From JAJDTT01 sp022827025 (GTDB lineage Bacteria; Acidobacteriota; UBA6911; RPQK01; JAJDTT01): a stretch of 64,000 bases of DNA. Made by a program: the position numbers and the translations under genes. Position 1 is the first letter of the stretch. The number at the start of each line of letters is the position of its first letter. The notes under the pieces were generated by a model. It worked only from the letters and a program-made list of their open reading frames with translations, was not told the DNA's origin and did not search any database. Below are positions 24,972-32,852 of the stretch, piece after piece. The DNA lies in contig OZ241897.1 of the NCBI GenBank assembly GCA_965203535.1, forward strand, positions 5,828,001 to 5,892,000, read 5' to 3'.

Positions 24972-26405
24972 TCAATCGCTGAATCGGAATGAGTAGAGAT
25001 CGGCGTTCTCCAGGCGGAAACGGACCCGGATCGTCTGCCCGGCCAGGGACCCCACGTCGGGCTGGATCGTCTCTTCTTCGTCGGGAGTTTCCTGGCTGCA
25101 GGGACACTGCTTCCAGTTGACGATGATCCGGGTTGAATCGCCGGTCAGGGGAGGACAATCGACCAGGGCGTAGCCCGGTATCGGACGGCCCTCCTGGTCC
25201 TGAAACTCCACCCGAAGCTGACCACCGGGGCGGGCCTGGAAATTCACCTCGAGACGGCTTCCCGAGAACTTGAGGGGATGGGTGACCAGATCGCCTCCCC
25301 CGGGGCCGCCGCTGGCCGACACGAAACCGTCGCTGCGGTAGGCGAAGCGCCGCAACCGGGTGTCCGGCCCTTCGTAGTAGGCCTCGGACGCGTAGACCGA
25401 CATCTCCCCGGGGCGGTCCGGCAGTTCCAGCAGGCCCCAAGTCATGTAGTTGCTGCGGTTTCCCGCCCGGTCCTTGGGGGCGGTCTCGGGAATCACCGGA
25501 TCGTTCCAGCGGTGGAAGGTGAGGCCGTCGCGGCTAGCCATGAAGATGGGCTCCACCCGCTGCCCCTCGTCGGGCAGGTAGCGGGTGGGAAAACCGATGA
25601 GGATGTGGGGCGCCCGGTGATAGGCCCGGATGGCGTTGGTGTAGAGGTGCTGGTTGGGAGCTCCCGGGTATTTCAGGAGCACGGGTTCGGTCCAGTTGAC
25701 GAAGTCATCGGAGGTGCCGGTCATGATGGCGCGCACCCGGTTGACGAAGATGCGGTGGTATTCGCGGTACTTGCCGATCTGCGGATCCCAGAAAGCCAGG
25801 TTCTGGGAATCGAAGGCCCCTTCGGTGATGACCGGCTCGTCCTTGATCAGGGACCAGTGGATGCCGTCGGGAGACTGGTAGACGTAGAGTCCCTTCTTCC
25901 CCAGCGGACGGCCCCGGGAGATCCCCTTGTAGCGCGCTTCCGGAGGCGCGTCGGGGTTGCCGTCCTTGAAGGCGACGAAACAATGGGTGCCGATCCCGTC
26001 CAGGATGATGTTGTTCTGCTTCGACCCCTCGTACTCCACGATCCCCAGGTTGGGCTTGGTCCAATTGATCCCGTCGCGGCTCTCGGCGTAACAGGTCACC
26101 TCCGGATGGGTGGCTTTCCTGGCCTCCACATCCCAGTTCGACCCGCGGTAGTACATCCGGTAGAGGTCGCCGTCCTGGAAGATGGTGTAATAGGCGCTCG
26201 TGTTGCCCTCCCAGGGCTCTCCCGTCACCAGGACCACTTCCCGAGGTTCGGGCCGGTGCAGCTGGAGGCGGGCGTCGCCGCTGATCTCATCGACCATATG
26301 CCGGTCTACGAACAGTTCCCTTCGGGAGCCGATGTCGATGACACCGCCGATGGCGGTCGCCAGAGAGAGAGTCATGACGGTGAGCAGGGTGCAAAGCTGA
26401 TTCAT
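24972..26405 (-). CDS. Exported five-bladed beta-propeller protein (GH32/43-like)
   Basis: About 477 residues from ATG 26405, which has AAGGAG 12 bases upstream and begins a signal peptide (NQLCTLLTVMTLSLATAIGG). Mature repeats include ELFVDRHMV, GNTSAYYTIFQDGDLYRMYY, CYAESRDGINWTKPNLG, YVYQSPDGIHWSLI and FMASRDGLTFHRWNDPV, i.e. the S-x-D-G-x-x-W blades of family 32/43-type propellers. The C-terminal ~120 residues form a beta-sandwich (LEVNFQARPGGQLRVEFQD). Secreted glycan processing is likely, but the catalytic triad cannot be assigned. It is transcribed divergently from the PQQ-propeller gene. Confidence 0.75.
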   Translation of the reverse strand: MNQLCTLLTVMTLSLATAIGGVIDIGSRRELFVDRHMVDEISGDARLQLHRPEPREVVLVTGEPWEGNTSAYYTIFQDGDLYRMYYRGSNWDVEARKATHPEVTCYAESRDGINWTKPNLGIVEYEGSKQNNIILDGIGTHCFVAFKDGNPDAPPEARYKGISRGRPLGKKGLYVYQSPDGIHWSLIKDEPVITEGAFDSQNLAFWDPQIGKYREYHRIFVNRVRAIMTGTSDDFVNWTEPVLLKYPGAPNQHLYTNAIRAYHRAPHILIGFPTRYLPDEGQRVEPIFMASRDGLTFHRWNDPVIPETAPKDRAGNRSNYMTWGLLELPDRPGEMSVYASEAYYEGPDTRLRRFAYRSDGFVSASGGPGGGDLVTHPLKFSGSRLEVNFQARPGGQLRVEFQDQEGRPIPGYALVDCPPLTGDSTRIIVNWKQCPCSQETPDEEETIQPDVGSLAGQTIRVRFRLENADLYSFRFSD

Positions 26406-26596
26406 CTCGGGTACTCCTTGGTTCCACTCCTCGATCACTGGAAACGCAGCCCGCTATTGTAGCAGCCCGAATTGGTCGGGTCGCCAAGTCCGGCGAACTC
26501 GCGTGGCGACTTTCAACGGGGGCTGCTATTGTCGCGAACAGACCCGCCGTCACTTGGAACCGGTACCGGGCATGATGACACTGGGAGGGAAAATTC

Positions 26597-28030
26597 ATGA
26601 AAAAAACACTCTTGATCTTTGCCGGCATCCTGGGCCTGACGCTGGCCGCCGCTTATCCACCTCCGGTGGTTTTCGATGAGCAATGGCCCAACTGGCGCGG
26701 TCCGGACCATACGGGCATGGCCCGCACGGGAGCCCCGGTCCGCTGGAGCACCACCGAGAACGTCAAGTGGAAGACCGCCATCCCCGGAAAGGGCCACTCG
26801 ACTCCCATCATCTGGGAAGACCGGATCTACCTCACCACCGCCGTTCCGACGTCTCCCATCCCCGAAGCCCCTAGGCGCGAACTGACCGGGCGGCCACGGT
26901 CGGAACGAGGCGAAGGCAGGCCCGACCGGCAACGGCGGCCAAGGGTGGAGAGCGGCGAGGGCAGGCCCGACCCGGAACGGCGGCGGCGCATGCGGGAACG
27001 ATTCCGGCGCCGCATGCAAATGACGTTGGTGGAGCACAAGTTCGAGGTCCTGTGCCTGGACAAGGAGACCGGGAAGATCCTGTGGCGGCAGACCGCGACG
27101 AAAGAGACGCCTCACGAGGGTTACCACCGGCTCTATGGCAGCTTCGCCTCCAATTCCGCGGTCACCGACGGCCGTCACCTCTACGCCTTCTTCGGCTCCC
27201 GCGGCCTCTTCGTCTACGACCTGGACGGGACTCTGGCCTGGAAAAAGAACTTCGGCGTGAAAATGAGAATGCGCAACGGCTTCGGGGAGGGGACGGCGCC
27301 GGTCCTTCACGGCGACACTCTGATCCTCAACTTCGATCACGAGGGCCAGTCCTTCATTCTGGCTCTGGACAAGAACAGGGGGAACGAATTGTGGCGCCGG
27401 GACCGGGACGAGCGGAGCACCTGGACCACTCCCCTGGTCACGGAGCACGCGGGTAAGACCCAGGTCATCGTGACCGGAGACAACCGGGTCCGGAGTTATG
27501 ACATCGCCAACGGCAACCTGATCTGGGAATGCGGCGGCCTGGGGACGAACCCGGTCCCCATCCCGGTCCGGCACCGCGACACGGTGATCGTGATGACGGG
27601 ACATCGCAGCCCCAACATGCTGGCCATTCGGCTGGACCGAACGGGTGACCTGACCGACACCGACGCGGTCCTCTGGACCAACCAACGGGGGAACGCCTAC
27701 ACCGCCTGTCCCGTTTACGCCGACGGGAAGCTCTACGTGCTGACCGACCGGGGACTGATCAGCTGCTTCGACGCCGACACCGGCCAACCCTTCTATCACC
27801 AGCAGCGCCTGCCCAATCCCTACCAGTTCAAGGCGTCTCCGGTGGGTTCCGAAGGCCGGCTCTACCTGGCCAGCGAGCAGGGCGACGTCATCGTTCTCAA
27901 GATGGGCGAGGAATACGACGTGGTGGCGGTCAACTCCATGCCGGACCACTTCTTCATCTCGTCACCCGTGATCGTGGACAACCAACTCTTCCTCCGCAGC
28001 CAGGACGCACTCTATTGCATCAGTGAGTGA
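26597..28030 (+). CDS. PQQ-like beta-propeller repeat protein (BamB-like), exported
   Basis: A 477-residue protein with a signal peptide (MKKTLLIFAGILGLTLAAAY) and the exported-propeller opening WPNWRGPDHTG. Blades carry the A-x-D-x-x-T-G-x-x-x-W pattern: CLDKETGKILWRQTA, VYDLDGTLAWKKNFG, ALDKNRGNELWRRDRD, SYDIANGNLIWECGG and CFDADTGQPFYHQQ. The fold probably scaffolds proteins or binds ligands in the periplasm. Residues about 100-137 are an Arg/Glu/Gly/Pro insertion built from a tandem 15-residue repeat (GEGRPD unit), not part of the propeller. It is followed 45 bases later by a Tat-exported hydrolase-like gene. Confidence 0.85.
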   Translation: MKKTLLIFAGILGLTLAAAYPPPVVFDEQWPNWRGPDHTGMARTGAPVRWSTTENVKWKTAIPGKGHSTPIIWEDRIYLTTAVPTSPIPEAPRRELTGRPRSERGEGRPDRQRRPRVESGEGRPDPERRRRMRERFRRRMQMTLVEHKFEVLCLDKETGKILWRQTATKETPHEGYHRLYGSFASNSAVTDGRHLYAFFGSRGLFVYDLDGTLAWKKNFGVKMRMRNGFGEGTAPVLHGDTLILNFDHEGQSFILALDKNRGNELWRRDRDERSTWTTPLVTEHAGKTQVIVTGDNRVRSYDIANGNLIWECGGLGTNPVPIPVRHRDTVIVMTGHRSPNMLAIRLDRTGDLTDTDAVLWTNQRGNAYTACPVYADGKLYVLTDRGLISCFDADTGQPFYHQQRLPNPYQFKASPVGSEGRLYLASEQGDVIVLKMGEEYDVVAVNSMPDHFFISSPVIVDNQLFLRSQDALYCISE

Positions 28031-28075
28031 TCTCTCGAAAACCCGCGTCACCGCGACTGCGAACCAGGAGGGACC

Positions 28076-29713
28076 ATGCAGGACCGACGACGATTCCTCA
28101 AACAGACGGCTGCGGCTGCCACCGCCACCACACTGTTGCCCGCACTGGCGGGATCCGGCTGCTCGCCGGGGCCGGAACAACCCGGACAGAGACGGCCAAT
28201 GAAACGGGTCATCTGGAACAACGACGGCGACGACCTGGCCGGCGTGGCGCAGGAGCTGGTCAGCCGCCCACACTGGCCGAAACGGTTCGAGACCGTCGAT
28301 CAGTATCTCGGCCTGCGTTTGAACGATCTCAAGGGGACTCACGTCAACGGACTGGCCCACTGCGGCCTCGCCACCATCCCCCATTGGGAACTGCCCCGGA
28401 AACATATCCGGGCGCTGGGTCCCGACCCGGTCCAGCCCGCCGTGAAGTTCGCCCACGACAACAACATGGAGTTCTTCTTCTCCATCCGCATGAACGACGT
28501 CCATTGCGCCGTCTACCCGGGGGTCCAGTATTGGACTCCGCTCAAGCTGGAGAACCCCCATCTGCTCCAGTCCCGAATCACCCCGGAGCGGTTCCAGGAG
28601 ACCTTCGAGCCCTGGATCAGGAAGGAGTCTCCGGACCACCCCCACGACGCCTTGCTGGAGTATTGGGGCAATGGCGGGGAGCGCACCATCGACCGTTTTC
28701 GCAACAGTTCGCTGGGACCCATCTCCTTCTCCTGGCCCGCCTACGATTACGCCCGCCCGGAGGTGAGAGACCATTTCCTCGGCGTGGTCCGCGAAGCCTG
28801 CCGGCGCTACGACCTGGAGGGCATCGAGCTGGACTGGTGCCGGCATCCGCTGCTCTTCCGCTACGGGCAGGAGCGGCGCCACCTGCCGGTGATGACCGAC
28901 CTCATCCAACGCATCCACCAGGTCCTGGAGCAGCGCGGGAAAGAAAAGGGAAGGCCGATTCTGCTGTCCATGAGAGTCCCCGACTCCCCCGATCTGGCCC
29001 TCGGCGTGGGACTCGACGTGGAGGACTGGGTCGCCCGGGGCTGGGTGGACTTCCTGATCGCGGGTTTCGGTTCCCTTCCCTACTCCTTTCCGGTGGGAGA
29101 GTGGATCCGAATGGGCCGCGAACACGGCATCCCCGTCTACGGGGGCCTCAGTTGGAAGCATGTCTTCGATCACGTGGAGGCGATCCGGGGGGCCGCCTAC
29201 CGGCTCTGGGACGAAGGAGTGGACGGCCTGCACACCTTCAACTTCCTGGACCCTGCCAGGTACGATTCACTCCGCGAGATCGGAGAGCCGGACGTGCTTG
29301 CTGGCCTGGACAAGATGTATCAGATCGACCTGGACCGGAAGCGGGTCGGGTACATGAACGAGAGCCTCTGGCCGGGGCAACTGCCCCTCTCCTTCGCCAC
29401 CCAGGCGGGTCCGGCCCGGTTCGACCTGAAGTTGAAGATCGCCGACCGGCCGGAACGGGCCGCCAGCATCCGGGTCGAGACGCGATGGGCCAACCCCGGC
29501 GCGGACGACCGGGTCGCCTGGCGGATCAACGGGGAGGGACAGCCTCGTCCCCGGGCCAGCGGAGGGGACCGGCCGGAATGGTCCGGTTGGGAGACCCGCG
29601 ACGTGCGTTACGGCGAGAATTCCTTCCTGGTGACGGTTCAGCCTCCCGAGTCCGGAGACCCTGCCGAACTGCTGACTCTGGAGGAGTTAAGAGTCTGGAT
29701 CCGCTACGGGTGA
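28076..29713 (+). CDS. Tat-exported TIM-barrel (glycoside-hydrolase-like) lipoprotein, paralogue A
   Basis: 545 residues, start ATG 28076 with AGGAGGG 4 bases upstream. The N-terminus has a twin-arginine motif (DRRRFLKQT) and a lipobox-like LAGSGC, so it is probably a Tat-secreted lipoprotein. The barrel region holds FFFSIRMNDVHCA, YDYARPEVRDHFLGVVREAC, LEGIELDWCRH (acidic strand end) and GRPILLSMRVPDS, as in putative glycoside-hydrolase (GH10/DUF4434-like) families. A C-terminal beta domain follows. It shares the GLDVEDWVARGWVDFLIAG block with the gene at 30667-32283 and is clearly a distant paralogue. Substrate unknown. Confidence 0.75.
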   Translation: MQDRRRFLKQTAAAATATTLLPALAGSGCSPGPEQPGQRRPMKRVIWNNDGDDLAGVAQELVSRPHWPKRFETVDQYLGLRLNDLKGTHVNGLAHCGLATIPHWELPRKHIRALGPDPVQPAVKFAHDNNMEFFFSIRMNDVHCAVYPGVQYWTPLKLENPHLLQSRITPERFQETFEPWIRKESPDHPHDALLEYWGNGGERTIDRFRNSSLGPISFSWPAYDYARPEVRDHFLGVVREACRRYDLEGIELDWCRHPLLFRYGQERRHLPVMTDLIQRIHQVLEQRGKEKGRPILLSMRVPDSPDLALGVGLDVEDWVARGWVDFLIAGFGSLPYSFPVGEWIRMGREHGIPVYGGLSWKHVFDHVEAIRGAAYRLWDEGVDGLHTFNFLDPARYDSLREIGEPDVLAGLDKMYQIDLDRKRVGYMNESLWPGQLPLSFATQAGPARFDLKLKIADRPERAASIRVETRWANPGADDRVAWRINGEGQPRPRASGGDRPEWSGWETRDVRYGENSFLVTVQPPESGDPAELLTLEELRVWIRYG

Positions 29714-29794
29714 GATCAATCCCCGTGATTCTGTGGCAACATCCGTAAATCAAGACGGCAGCGGGGTAATTTTGCCGACCATCTCCACACCCTG

Positions 29795-30670
29795 TTACAG
29801 GCAGGTCCGGTCTTCCGACCGGGGATCTTCCACTGGCGAGCCGCTGTGGAACACGCCGCTCATCGCCCTGGAACGCCACTCCTTCGAGGCGTCGTAAAAG
29901 GGGGCCTCGGTGTCGATGGTGGTCACCAGCACCGCGGCCCGGTGCAGAGGAAGCCGACCCGCGATCAGGCCGTCCGGTTGAACGACGAAGCTGGAGCCGC
30001 TGCTCTCCCGGCGCGCCGTATTGTTGACGCTGATCCACATGAAATTGCTGGCGGCGTAGGTCTGCATGGTAGCGCGCACCAACACTCCCCAGACATCCTG
30101 GTATTCCCGCTTCTTCTCCGGCGTCATTCCACCGTTGTGGTAGGAGTGGAACATCAACTGGACATCCCGCCGCTTGTATTCCCGGTAGAGTTCCGGATAG
30201 CGGAAGTCGTGGCAGATCTGGAGGCCGCAACGGACACCGTTGACTTGGAAGACGACGAACTGGTTGCCCGGACTGTAGTGGCTCAGGTCCTCCGCGACCC
30301 GGGTTCTGTAGCCGGTGCAGAACCGCTTGTCATAGCGGTCCACGACCCTTCCCTGAGGATCGATGAGGTAGAGGCTGTTGTGGGGCCTGTGGTCGCCACT
30401 CAGCTTGTGGTTGGACCCCAAGATCACCCAGAGACCCAGTTCCCGGGCCAACTCGGTCACCTCCCGGGCCGAGCGCTGGAGCAGGTCCCAGTCGTAGCCC
30501 TCCAGCGACGGCAGATCGACGCCGGCGTAACCGCCGAGGCAGCACTCGGAGAAATGGGCCAGATCGGCTCCCTGGTCGCGGGCCGACTTCATTTGCCTCT
30601 TGACGTAGCCCAGGTTGCGCCGGATGTCGCTGGTGATGGGAAACTGGCAGGTGGCAATGGTGATTTTCAT
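29795..30670 (-). CDS. Nitrilase-superfamily carbon-nitrogen hydrolase
   Basis: 291 residues from ATG 30670, where nitrilase homology begins (MKITIATCQFPITSDIRRNL). The Glu-Lys-Cys triad is Glu42 in HFSECCLGGYAG, Lys115 in YDKRFCTG and Cys153 in LQICHDFRYPE. It hydrolyses amides, carbamoyl groups or nitriles in the cytoplasm; the clade cannot be fixed from motifs alone. The start overlaps the stop of the preceding TIM-barrel gene (ATGA, 30667-30670), so they are co-translated. One partner is exported and the other is not, which suggests sequential steps on either side of the membrane. Confidence 0.88.
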   Translation of the reverse strand: MKITIATCQFPITSDIRRNLGYVKRQMKSARDQGADLAHFSECCLGGYAGVDLPSLEGYDWDLLQRSAREVTELARELGLWVILGSNHKLSGDHRPHNSLYLIDPQGRVVDRYDKRFCTGYRTRVAEDLSHYSPGNQFVVFQVNGVRCGLQICHDFRYPELYREYKRRDVQLMFHSYHNGGMTPEKKREYQDVWGVLVRATMQTYAASNFMWISVNNTARRESSGSSFVVQPDGLIAGRLPLHRAAVLVTTIDTEAPFYDASKEWRSRAMSGVFHSGSPVEDPRSEDRTCL

Positions 30671-32283
30671 GAGTATTTGACGTGGACTTCCACTTTCTCC
30701 AATTTGACGCCGTCGCTGGCCCCTGCGGTGGCAAGGGCCAACTCGGCAGTGTTGAGGCCGACACGGCAAACCTTGGGATCAAGACCGTACTCGATCCTCA
30801 GCAGTCTCTGGTCCGGGTCGACGCGTAAACGGGATGCCCTCCCTGAATTGGGTTGGGGACGGGGCGAGACGATCTGGTAATCCTTCCATTCGGGATCCCG
30901 AAGGACCGGCTTCAGGGCACCGCCATTGAAACGGGCGCGGACGTTCGTCTCCGGGCCGGCGCCGAAAAGGACGATCCGGAGCTTGAGGGAGCCGACTCGA
31001 TCCGACGCGGCTGCCACCAGCTCTTCGATTCTGAGATCCAGGCGCACCGGTTCCCCGCCCTCTGCCAGGCGGAGCGGCAACCGCGCGTCCGCGTTCCGGC
31101 TGAAGAACCCTTCCGCCCACGGAAAGGCGCCGCGCCGGTCCAGGGCGAAGATCTTGTCCCGCCCGCGCATGCTCTCCAGACTCCCCAACTCCTGGTATCC
31201 CTGGTCGTGGGACTCGGGACCGGGATTGATCCCCATCTTCAGACACGTCTTGCGCGTCGCGTTGCTCCAGTTCCAGGTGACCACGCTGTCGGCCCCCTGG
31301 CGCCACCAGTTGCTGTACACGCCGCGCAGGAACTCGATGGATTGCCACTGGTAGGCGTCCGAAGCGTGGTGGTCGTCCCAGCAGGGCTGGACCTTGATGT
31401 CCCGGCCCCGGGAGATGGCCAGGAACGAGGCCACGTCCACCTCCAGGGAGCGGGTGCCGATGGTGAAGATGTCCACCAGGCGGTTCCGGGCCCAAGACTC
31501 GAGATCGAAGCCGTCCTCCTTGGCCCCTTCGACGCTCTTGGGGACTCTCACGGCCAGCAGGAAGGGGCGCCCGCGCTCTTTCGCGGCGTCCTGGAGCATG
31601 AGCCGCACCCGCCGGATAAATCCGGTTAGGCGCCCCCGCAGTTCCCATTGCCGGCCGGGGGGCAGGACGGGCGTGTGCCGGGCGAAGTCGATCTGGAGGC
31701 CGTCGAAATCGTAGTTTTCCGCCAGGTAGCGCAGGTTCCTGAGCTTGAAGTCCTGCAGTCCCGGTGCGGCCAGATTCCACATGCCGTGGGGCCACCAGGT
31801 CGGGATCACCCAGTCGGGGTTCTCGGTCTTGAGACGGAACGTCTTGCCGTCCAGCTCGACCTCGCTGATCCGGTGGTTGAAGAAGGCCTCCAACCCCCGG
31901 CTGTGGGTTCCGTCCACCAGCGCCTTCAGAGGATCGTTCCCCGCAGCGGTCCAGGCGTCGTAACGTGCCTGCACGTCCGCCGGAAACCCCTGGTTCGGAT
32001 AGACGGCCAAGGCGGCCATGTCCCACCAGATGGCGTCGATCTGCGTCTCCAGCTCGTCCAGATAGGAGAACCGGTAGCGGAGCCACGAGGCGAAATCGCC
32101 CCCCATGGGAGTCGCTCCGTGGCCGTCGCCGTAGGCGTCCTGCATCATGACGATCCGGCGCTTGCGGTGGACCGCCTTGAGGTGTTCGCCGGGCAACCTC
32201 ACCGGCGACTCGGCGAGAATCGGCAGTCCGGGCGCCAGGAGACATCCGCCCAAGGTCCTGCTCAGGAAACTCCGGCGCTTCAT
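30667..32283 (-). CDS. Exported TIM-barrel (glycoside-hydrolase-like) protein, paralogue B
   Basis: 538 residues from ATG 32283, selected because MKRRSFLSRTLGGCLLAPGL then forms a Tat-type signal. Barrel segments include QIDAIWWDMAALAVYPNQG, FDGLQIDFARHTPVLPPG (Asp-rich strand end), GRPFLLAVRVPKS and DLESWARNRLVDIFTIGT, matching the protein at 28076-29713. VVTWNWSNATRKT replaces the latter's HTFNFLDPAR. A C-terminal beta-sandwich (~residues 400-538) may bind carbohydrate. It is coupled to the nitrilase gene. The two paralogues point toward each other with the nitrilase between them. Confidence 0.75.
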   Translation of the reverse strand: MKRRSFLSRTLGGCLLAPGLPILAESPVRLPGEHLKAVHRKRRIVMMQDAYGDGHGATPMGGDFASWLRYRFSYLDELETQIDAIWWDMAALAVYPNQGFPADVQARYDAWTAAGNDPLKALVDGTHSRGLEAFFNHRISEVELDGKTFRLKTENPDWVIPTWWPHGMWNLAAPGLQDFKLRNLRYLAENYDFDGLQIDFARHTPVLPPGRQWELRGRLTGFIRRVRLMLQDAAKERGRPFLLAVRVPKSVEGAKEDGFDLESWARNRLVDIFTIGTRSLEVDVASFLAISRGRDIKVQPCWDDHHASDAYQWQSIEFLRGVYSNWWRQGADSVVTWNWSNATRKTCLKMGINPGPESHDQGYQELGSLESMRGRDKIFALDRRGAFPWAEGFFSRNADARLPLRLAEGGEPVRLDLRIEELVAAASDRVGSLKLRIVLFGAGPETNVRARFNGGALKPVLRDPEWKDYQIVSPRPQPNSGRASRLRVDPDQRLLRIEYGLDPKVCRVGLNTAELALATAGASDGVKLEKVEVHVKYS

Positions 32284-32344
32284 ATAAGGAAAAATCTGCC
32301 CACCAGGGTCCCCGAAACGGATCTCACGGTAGTCACCGGCGAAA

Positions 32345-32545
32345 TCATCCCTTCCTATTCTCAACGATTCGGCGTAGGCGGAGCAGTTCCTTCCGGTTCT
32401 CCTCGACCTCTTTGGCCAATGCGCCTGTCCCCCTGATCAGTGCCCGGAGCATTTTGTGGGCGTTCTCTGGTGTCCGCGCCAGGGAACCCTGCTCGATAAG
32501 CAGGTCAAGAAAGAGTTTAGTGGTCTCGGTCGTGCTCTGTTCCAT
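32345..32545 (-). CDS. Small hypothetical coiled-coil protein
   Basis: A 66-residue product from ATG 32545; an in-frame extension to 32614 is possible. It is strongly helical and charged: TTETTKLFLDLLIEQGSLAR, MLRALIRGTGALAKEVEENR, ELLRLRRIVENRKG, with heptad-like leucines in the last 35 residues. No family is recognised. A second small frame just upstream (ending near 32510, with QCDSC and IWEIQRDVKTVKERL) looks protein-like but has no start codon. The short gene ends 61 bases before the exported TIM-barrel protein on the same strand. Confidence 0.4.
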   Translation of the reverse strand: MEQSTTETTKLFLDLLIEQGSLARTPENAHKMLRALIRGTGALAKEVEENRKELLRLRRIVENRKG

Positions 32546-32852
32546 CTGCCAGTCGCTCCTTGACGGTCTTGACGTCCCGCTGAATCTCCCATATGAGCCT
32601 TCGGGCTCTCTCAATTGTACAGGAGTCGCATTGTCGTTCCTCCGGTCAAAGTCGAACTCCCGCCGCGATTGGTGAAACTACTTACTCGGCTCATCGTTTC
32701 CTCAAGCTTAGGGAATCGGGACGGGATACGGACATGTTCGGGACGGCTTCAGGCGACCACAACGGGGAGCCTCCTTCTCCAAACCGCACAACTGTAAGAT
32801 TCTCAACAACTTGAGAGCGTCTTTACTTGATTCTGATTGCGAACCTCCGATA

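Noticed and set aside
32510..32640. A small frame with QCDSC and a helical tail upstream of the coiled-coil gene
   Set aside because: Protein-like but has no start codon after the preceding stop.
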